Shown in pieces: positions 60,073-64,000 of a stretch of DNA of 64,000 nucleotides. The notes beneath the pieces are model-generated. The model did not search any database. It was not told where the DNA came from and saw only the letters and a program-made list of their open reading frames with translations. Source of the stretch: Murinocardiopsis flavida (GTDB lineage: Bacteria > Actinomycetota > Actinomycetes > Streptosporangiales > Streptosporangiaceae); assembly GCF_003014485.1 (NCBI RefSeq), contig NZ_PYGA01000009.1:62001-126000 (forward strand). The letters run 5' to 3'. Every line of letters begins with the position of its first letter. The stretch's first letter is position 1. Both the position numbers and the translations under genes were made by a program.

Positions 60073-61356
60073 ATGCCCGGTTCCCAACCGCTGTTGCCGA
60101 ACGATCCCGCCTCGTTCGGCGCCTACAGCGTTGTCGGACGTCTGGGCAAGGGCGGTCAGGGCATCGTCTTCCTCGGTCGCGACGGCGAGGGCGACGAATA
60201 CGCCATCAAGGTGCTGAACGACACCTGGGCGGCCGATAACGACCTCCGCAAGCGGTTCGAGAAGGAGGTGCGCGCCGCCCAGAAGGTCGCGTCGTTCTGC
60301 ACCTCGGCGATCCACGAGGCGAACCTCGACGCCGACCCGCCCTACGTCGTCAGCGAGTACGTCCCCGGCATGTCGCTCCAGGAGGCCGTCGCCGCCGAGG
60401 GCCCCCGCAAGGGCGCGTCCCTCCAGCGGCTGGCCGTGTCGACCGCGACCGCGCTGGTGGCCATCCACCAGGCCGGTATCGTGCACCGCGACTTCAAGCC
60501 GGGCAACGTCCTGCTGGGCCCCGACGGCCCGCGGGTCATCGACTTCGGGATCGCCCGCGTCGACGACGGCACCGCCACCATGACCAACTCCATCGTCGGC
60601 ACCCCGTCGTACATGTCGCCGGAGCAGATCGAGGGCTCCGGCATCACCGACCGCGCCGACATCTTCGCCTGGGGCTGCGTCATGGCGTTCGCCTCCACCG
60701 GCAACGCCCCGTTCGGCTCCGACAGTGTCCCCGCGGTCGTGCACCGGGTGGTCAGCGCGCCGCCCGACATCGGGGCCATCACGGGCCCGCTGCGCCCCAT
60801 CATCGAGGAGTGCCTGAACAAGGACCCCAATCGGCGGCCCAGCGCCCAGCAGCTGCTGATGCGCCTGCTCGGCCACGAGAGCCCGGCCTCGACCGACGAG
60901 ATCAAGCGCGAGGGCGAGCAGCGCGCGGCGGAGTCCGGCCCGCAGAGCGGACCGAACGCGCCCTACGGCGCGTTCCCGCCGCACAGCGGCCCGCAGACCC
61001 CGTTCCCGCAGCAGCCGCCCACGGGCATGAACCGCCCGATGACCGGGCCGCAGCAGCACGGCGGGTTCAACACCCCCCTCCCGCAGCAGCGCCCCATGGC
61101 GCCGCAGAACCCGCAGGGCATGCACAACCCCATGGGCCCCGGGCCCGGGGCGCAGCGCCCCCCGATGGCGGGGCCCAACACCACGTTCGGGCCGGGGTTC
61201 GGCGGGCCGCAGCACACCATGGGCCCACAGCAGCCGCCAAAGCCCGCCCAGCAGGAGGACCCCCTGCTGTCGCAGGGCTGGGTCGTGCCGGCCGTGCTGA
61301 TCGCGATCATCATCCTGCTGCTGCTGCTCGTCCTGGTGTCGCTCAGCGGCGGCTGA
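60073..61356 (+). CDS. Ser/Thr protein kinase ending in a membrane helix
   Basis: A 427-residue kinase. Gly loop GKGGQG (25-30), Lys46, HRD 138-140, DFG 157-159 and SPE 182-184 (Ser in place of Ala) are present. The catalytic loop reads HRDFKPGNVLL; a Phe replaces the usual Leu. A Pro/Gln/Met-rich linker of about 110 residues leads to one helix at the extreme C-terminus (401-424) with no outside domain, so it cannot sense an extracellular ligand directly. Very similar to the kinase at 32434. GGAGG ribosome site. Confidence 0.93.
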   Translation: MPGSQPLLPNDPASFGAYSVVGRLGKGGQGIVFLGRDGEGDEYAIKVLNDTWAADNDLRKRFEKEVRAAQKVASFCTSAIHEANLDADPPYVVSEYVPGMSLQEAVAAEGPRKGASLQRLAVSTATALVAIHQAGIVHRDFKPGNVLLGPDGPRVIDFGIARVDDGTATMTNSIVGTPSYMSPEQIEGSGITDRADIFAWGCVMAFASTGNAPFGSDSVPAVVHRVVSAPPDIGAITGPLRPIIEECLNKDPNRRPSAQQLLMRLLGHESPASTDEIKREGEQRAAESGPQSGPNAPYGAFPPHSGPQTPFPQQPPTGMNRPMTGPQQHGGFNTPLPQQRPMAPQNPQGMHNPMGPGPGAQRPPMAGPNTTFGPGFGGPQHTMGPQQPPKPAQQEDPLLSQGWVVPAVLIAIIILLLLLVLVSLSGG

Positions 61357-61371
61357 GGCGCCGCCGGCCGG

Positions 61372-62649
61372 TCAGGCCATGGCCTTGGTCAGGCGTTCGA
61401 TCGCGCGGGCCAGCACGTCGTCGACGAAAACCTCGATCGCGGGCCACCGCTCGCCCGCACTGTCTGTGGGGACCAGGGTGACGCATTCGGTGCTGGCGAG
61501 GTCGAGCGCGTCGCCGACCCCCTCCCGCGTGGTCAGGCGCGCGTCGGCGGTCACGGCGAGGACCCCGGTCACGGCGCTGCCCACGTCCTGCACCGCGACC
61601 AGCACCCGCAGCGCCGCGTCGCTGACCGCGAGTTCGAGGCTCGCCCACCAGCAGCCGGGGCCCCGGTGGAACAGGGCCCGCTCGGCCGCGTCGTCGGACC
61701 GCTCACGGGTGTCGCCGTCGTCGGCGGTGCCGGCGCGCACCGACGCGCGGGCGGAGCCGTCGAGCGTGCGGAGCACGAGCGCGGTCGAGTCGGCCGCGCG
61801 GCGGAGCCGGTCCCCGATCGCGCGGTGCACGGCGCCCGCTAGGGCCGTGCTGCCGCCCTGGACGGGCTTGTGCGCCGCCGCCGACGCGCTCACGTCGGCG
61901 CGCAGCGCCGCGGTCTGGAGGTCGGTGAACAGCCGCACGACGGCGCCAAGCCGCAGGCGGGCGTCGCCGAGGTGCAGCGCCGCGGCGTGCCGGTGGGCCA
62001 GGCGGTGGTCCATGATCAGCGGCGCGTAGTCGGACCGGATGAGCGCCAGCGACCCCAGTGCCCACGGCAGCGGCCGCAGGCGCGCGGGGACGCCGCCCGC
62101 CCCGCCGGAGTCACCGGACCCGTCGGACACGTCGGCTGGGGGCCCTGCTGCCGCCAGTACCTCCGCGCACTTCACATGCAGGTGCGCCGCCCGGATGAGC
62201 GGATGCGTCTCCACGGCGGTGTCGGCGGCGAGGTCCCCGACACCGCGCGGACCGGCCGCGCCGAAATCGGGAATGGACGCGGCGAGGCGGGTGAGGTACG
62301 CCGCGTCGAGGACCTGTCCCGCGCGGCAGTCCGCCGCCATGGCCGCGAGCGCGTCCTCCTCGGCGCGCAGGCGCTCGCGCAGGGCGGAGTCGCCGGGGCC
62401 GAGGTCGGCCAGGCTCCACACCGCCCGCCGCGCGGCGGGCGCCGGGACCGCGCCAAGGCCCGCTGCGGCCCGCAGTTCGACGATGTGGCGGCGGAAGCCG
62501 CGGCGCTGGTCCTCGGCCCGCTCGTCATCGGTTCTGCGCCGCCGCCGCGCCGCCCAGACCTCCCTCAGCCGGTCGACCTCGACCAGCCGGCCGCGGATGT
62601 CGGCGGGGAACTGCAACGGGGACAGACCGTGGTCTCGGGGGGCGATCAC
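61372..62649 (-). CDS. large hypothetical protein
   Basis: A 425-residue, Ala/Arg-rich protein without membrane segments. A central part (HPLIRAAHLHVKCAEVLAAA, PLIMDHRLAHRHAAALHLGD) recalls the helical core of Fic-type proteins, but the HPFxxGNGR motif is absent, so I do not assign a family. The C-terminus contains ASLELAVSDAALRVLVAVQD. GTG start at 62649. Convergent with the kinase gene, whose stop is 15 bases away. Confidence 0.6.
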   Translation of the reverse strand: MIAPRDHGLSPLQFPADIRGRLVEVDRLREVWAARRRRRTDDERAEDQRRGFRRHIVELRAAAGLGAVPAPAARRAVWSLADLGPGDSALRERLRAEEDALAAMAADCRAGQVLDAAYLTRLAASIPDFGAAGPRGVGDLAADTAVETHPLIRAAHLHVKCAEVLAAAGPPADVSDGSGDSGGAGGVPARLRPLPWALGSLALIRSDYAPLIMDHRLAHRHAAALHLGDARLRLGAVVRLFTDLQTAALRADVSASAAAHKPVQGGSTALAGAVHRAIGDRLRRAADSTALVLRTLDGSARASVRAGTADDGDTRERSDDAAERALFHRGPGCWWASLELAVSDAALRVLVAVQDVGSAVTGVLAVTADARLTTREGVGDALDLASTECVTLVPTDSAGERWPAIEVFVDDVLARAIERLTKAMA

Positions 62650-62812
62650 GGAATCAAACTAACCACGGTGGATGCCCGGGAAACCCCCAATGGGCGGTAT
62701 TCGCGCCGAACGTCCGCCTCGGCGTCCGGCGGCGCCCCGGCACCAGGGTGTGGCCCGCAGTTCAACCGGGGTTGGTGCGCTCCATTCCGGCGCGCAACGG
62801 GCGCAGGGAAGC

Positions 62813-64000
62813 ATGGCCCGGCGCGGAGGGCCCCGGTTCGGGACCCCGGCCCCCGCACCGAAGCCCTCCCGCAGACCCGTGAAGGCGGCAGCCGTGCAGA
62901 GCCCACCGACCGCGCCCGGTGCCAAGAGCGGGTACCGGCCGGAGATCCAGGGGCTGCGCGCCGTCGCCGTGCTCCTGGTGGCCGTGTACCACGTCTGGCT
63001 CGGCAGGGTGTCCGGCGGCGTCGATGTGTTCCTGCTGCTCACCGGGTTCCTGATCACGGGTTCCCTGGTGCGCGCCGTGGAGCGCGACGGAGGGGTGGGC
63101 CTGCTCGCCTTCTGGTCGCGCCTGCTCCGGCGGCTCTCCCCGGCGGCAGGGGTGGTCCTGCTCGGTGTGCTCGCCGCGACGGCCCTGTTCCTGCCCAAGG
63201 ACCGGTGGCGCGACACCATCGGCGAGGCCGTCGCGGCGGCGCTCTACCACGAGAATTACCGGCTCGCCTTCAACGCGGTCGACTACCTCGCCCAGGACGT
63301 CGCGGCGAGCCCCGTCCAGCACTTCTGGTCGCTGTCGATCCAGGGGCAGTTCTACATCGTGTGGCCCCTGCTGGTCGCCGCGGCGGCGTGGGCGGCCGCG
63401 CGGCGCCGCCTCCCCGTGCGCAAGGCCGTCGCGGCGGCCCTGGTGCTGGTCTTCGCGGCCTCACTGGCGTACTCCGTGTACATCACGGGCGCCGACCAGC
63501 GGTGGGCCTACTTCGACACTGGGGCGCGCCTGTGGGAGTTCGCCCTCGGCGGGCTGCTCGTCCTGGCACTGCCGCACCTGAACCCGCCCCGGGTGGCCCG
63601 CATCGCGCTGGGGTGGGGCGGGCTGGCGGCGCTCGTCCTGTGCGGGCTGCTGCTCCAGGTCTCCACCGTGTTCCCCGGCTACGCGGCGCTGTGGCCGACG
63701 CTCGCCGCGGGCGCGATCGTCGTCGCGGGCGGCACCGGCAGCCGCTTCGGCGCCGACCGGCTGCTGACACTGCGCCCGCTGCTCTACGTCGGCGGCATCT
63801 CCTACGCGCTGTACCTGTGGCACTGGCCGGTCCTCGTCTGCTACCTGGCGGTCACCGATCGGACGGCGGCCAGCCCGGTCGGCGGGGCCGCCGTCCTCGC
63901 CGTGTCCGTCGCGCTCGCCGCGGCGACCAAGGCGGTGGTGGAGGACGGCGTGCCGCGCCTGACCCGGGCCCGCACCACCCCGATGTGGTCGGCCGCTGTG
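62813..64000 (+). CDS. acyltransferase-3 family membrane protein, cut by the window edge
   Basis: 396 residues in the window without a stop. A basic Pro-rich lead is followed by PEIQGLRAVAVLLVAVYHVW, with the His of the OafA/YrhL family active site, SGGVDVFLLLTGFLITGSLV, WSRLLRRLSPAAGVVLL and about eight helices to the edge, including VGGISYALYLWHWPVLVCYL. The family O-acetylates sugars or peptidoglycan; a C-terminal SGNH domain may lie outside the window. The ATG at 62813 has GGGAA upstream; a GTG at 62894 is possible. Confidence 0.88.
   Translation, partial: MARRGGPRFGTPAPAPKPSRRPVKAAAVQSPPTAPGAKSGYRPEIQGLRAVAVLLVAVYHVWLGRVSGGVDVFLLLTGFLITGSLVRAVERDGGVGLLAFWSRLLRRLSPAAGVVLLGVLAATALFLPKDRWRDTIGEAVAAALYHENYRLAFNAVDYLAQDVAASPVQHFWSLSIQGQFYIVWPLLVAAAAWAAARRRLPVRKAVAAALVLVFAASLAYSVYITGADQRWAYFDTGARLWEFALGGLLVLALPHLNPPRVARIALGWGGLAALVLCGLLLQVSTVFPGYAALWPTLAAGAIVVAGGTGSRFGADRLLTLRPLLYVGGISYALYLWHWPVLVCYLAVTDRTAASPVGGAAVLAVSVALAAATKAVVEDGVPRLTRARTTPMWSAAV

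Noticed and set aside
61372-62649. Fic-domain AMP transferase
   Set aside because: The helical pattern and HPLIRAAH are suggestive, but the HPFxxGNGR active-site motif is missing.

Overview
The window is about 64 kb of very GC-rich DNA from an actinobacterium. The gene families (WhiB, coenzyme F420 genes, DUF3499, DUF5719, DUF5941-like and DUF5753/DUF397 pairs) and frequent GTG/TTG starts point to a filamentous actinomycete. A relative of Nocardiopsis/Streptomonospora is my best guess, from general resemblance only.

Positions 1-5900 look like the right part of an integrated plasmid-like element. It has a RepSA-type replication initiator cut by the left edge, a sigma-like HTH protein, small unknown proteins, a DUF5753/DUF397 regulatory pair of lower GC with a TTA codon, and two large inverted repeats plus tandem repeats in non-coding DNA. 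The neighbouring chromosome starts near 5.9-6.0 kb; no att site or tRNA is visible.

Positions 6043-42477 form a long cell-envelope region. It holds three LytR-CpsA-Psr (LCP) ligases, a TarI-like cytidylyltransferase, a TagG/TagH-type ABC-2 exporter, and an alditol-phosphate module (LicC-like cytidylyltransferase, glycerol-1-phosphate dehydrogenase family enzyme, CDP-alcohol phosphotransferase, and a DUF5941-like pair split by one in-frame stop). It also holds UDP-ManNAc and UDP-ManNAcA synthesis (WecB/WecC type), about ten glycosyltransferases, a polyprenyl-phosphate glycosyltransferase with a GT-C partner, an LPG-synthase-type membrane protein and a TIGR03089-like protein next to an LCP gene. 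Together these look like machinery for making, exporting and ligating anionic wall polymers (teichoic and teichuronic acid type).

Positions 42531-62649 carry a block whose order resembles the mycobacterial fbiA-fbiB / whiB2 / DUF3499 / manB region: fbiB, fbiA, a membrane protein with a Gln/Pro-rich tail, whiB2 with a clear promoter, leader hairpin and terminator, a giant membrane GT2 with DUF5719, a zincin-like protein without HExxH, DUF3499, three small membrane proteins, manB, a Trm112-like protein and a SIS-domain PGI/PMI-like protein. A second Ser/Thr kinase, an unknown protein and a truncated acyltransferase-3 gene end the window.

The observations most worth checking are the alditol-phosphate module with its split pseudo-enzyme, the inverted repeats in the mobile element, the phospho-threonine-like motifs in the Gln/Pro-rich tail, and several families of intergenic repeats. 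No rRNA, tRNA, insertion sequence or CRISPR array was seen.
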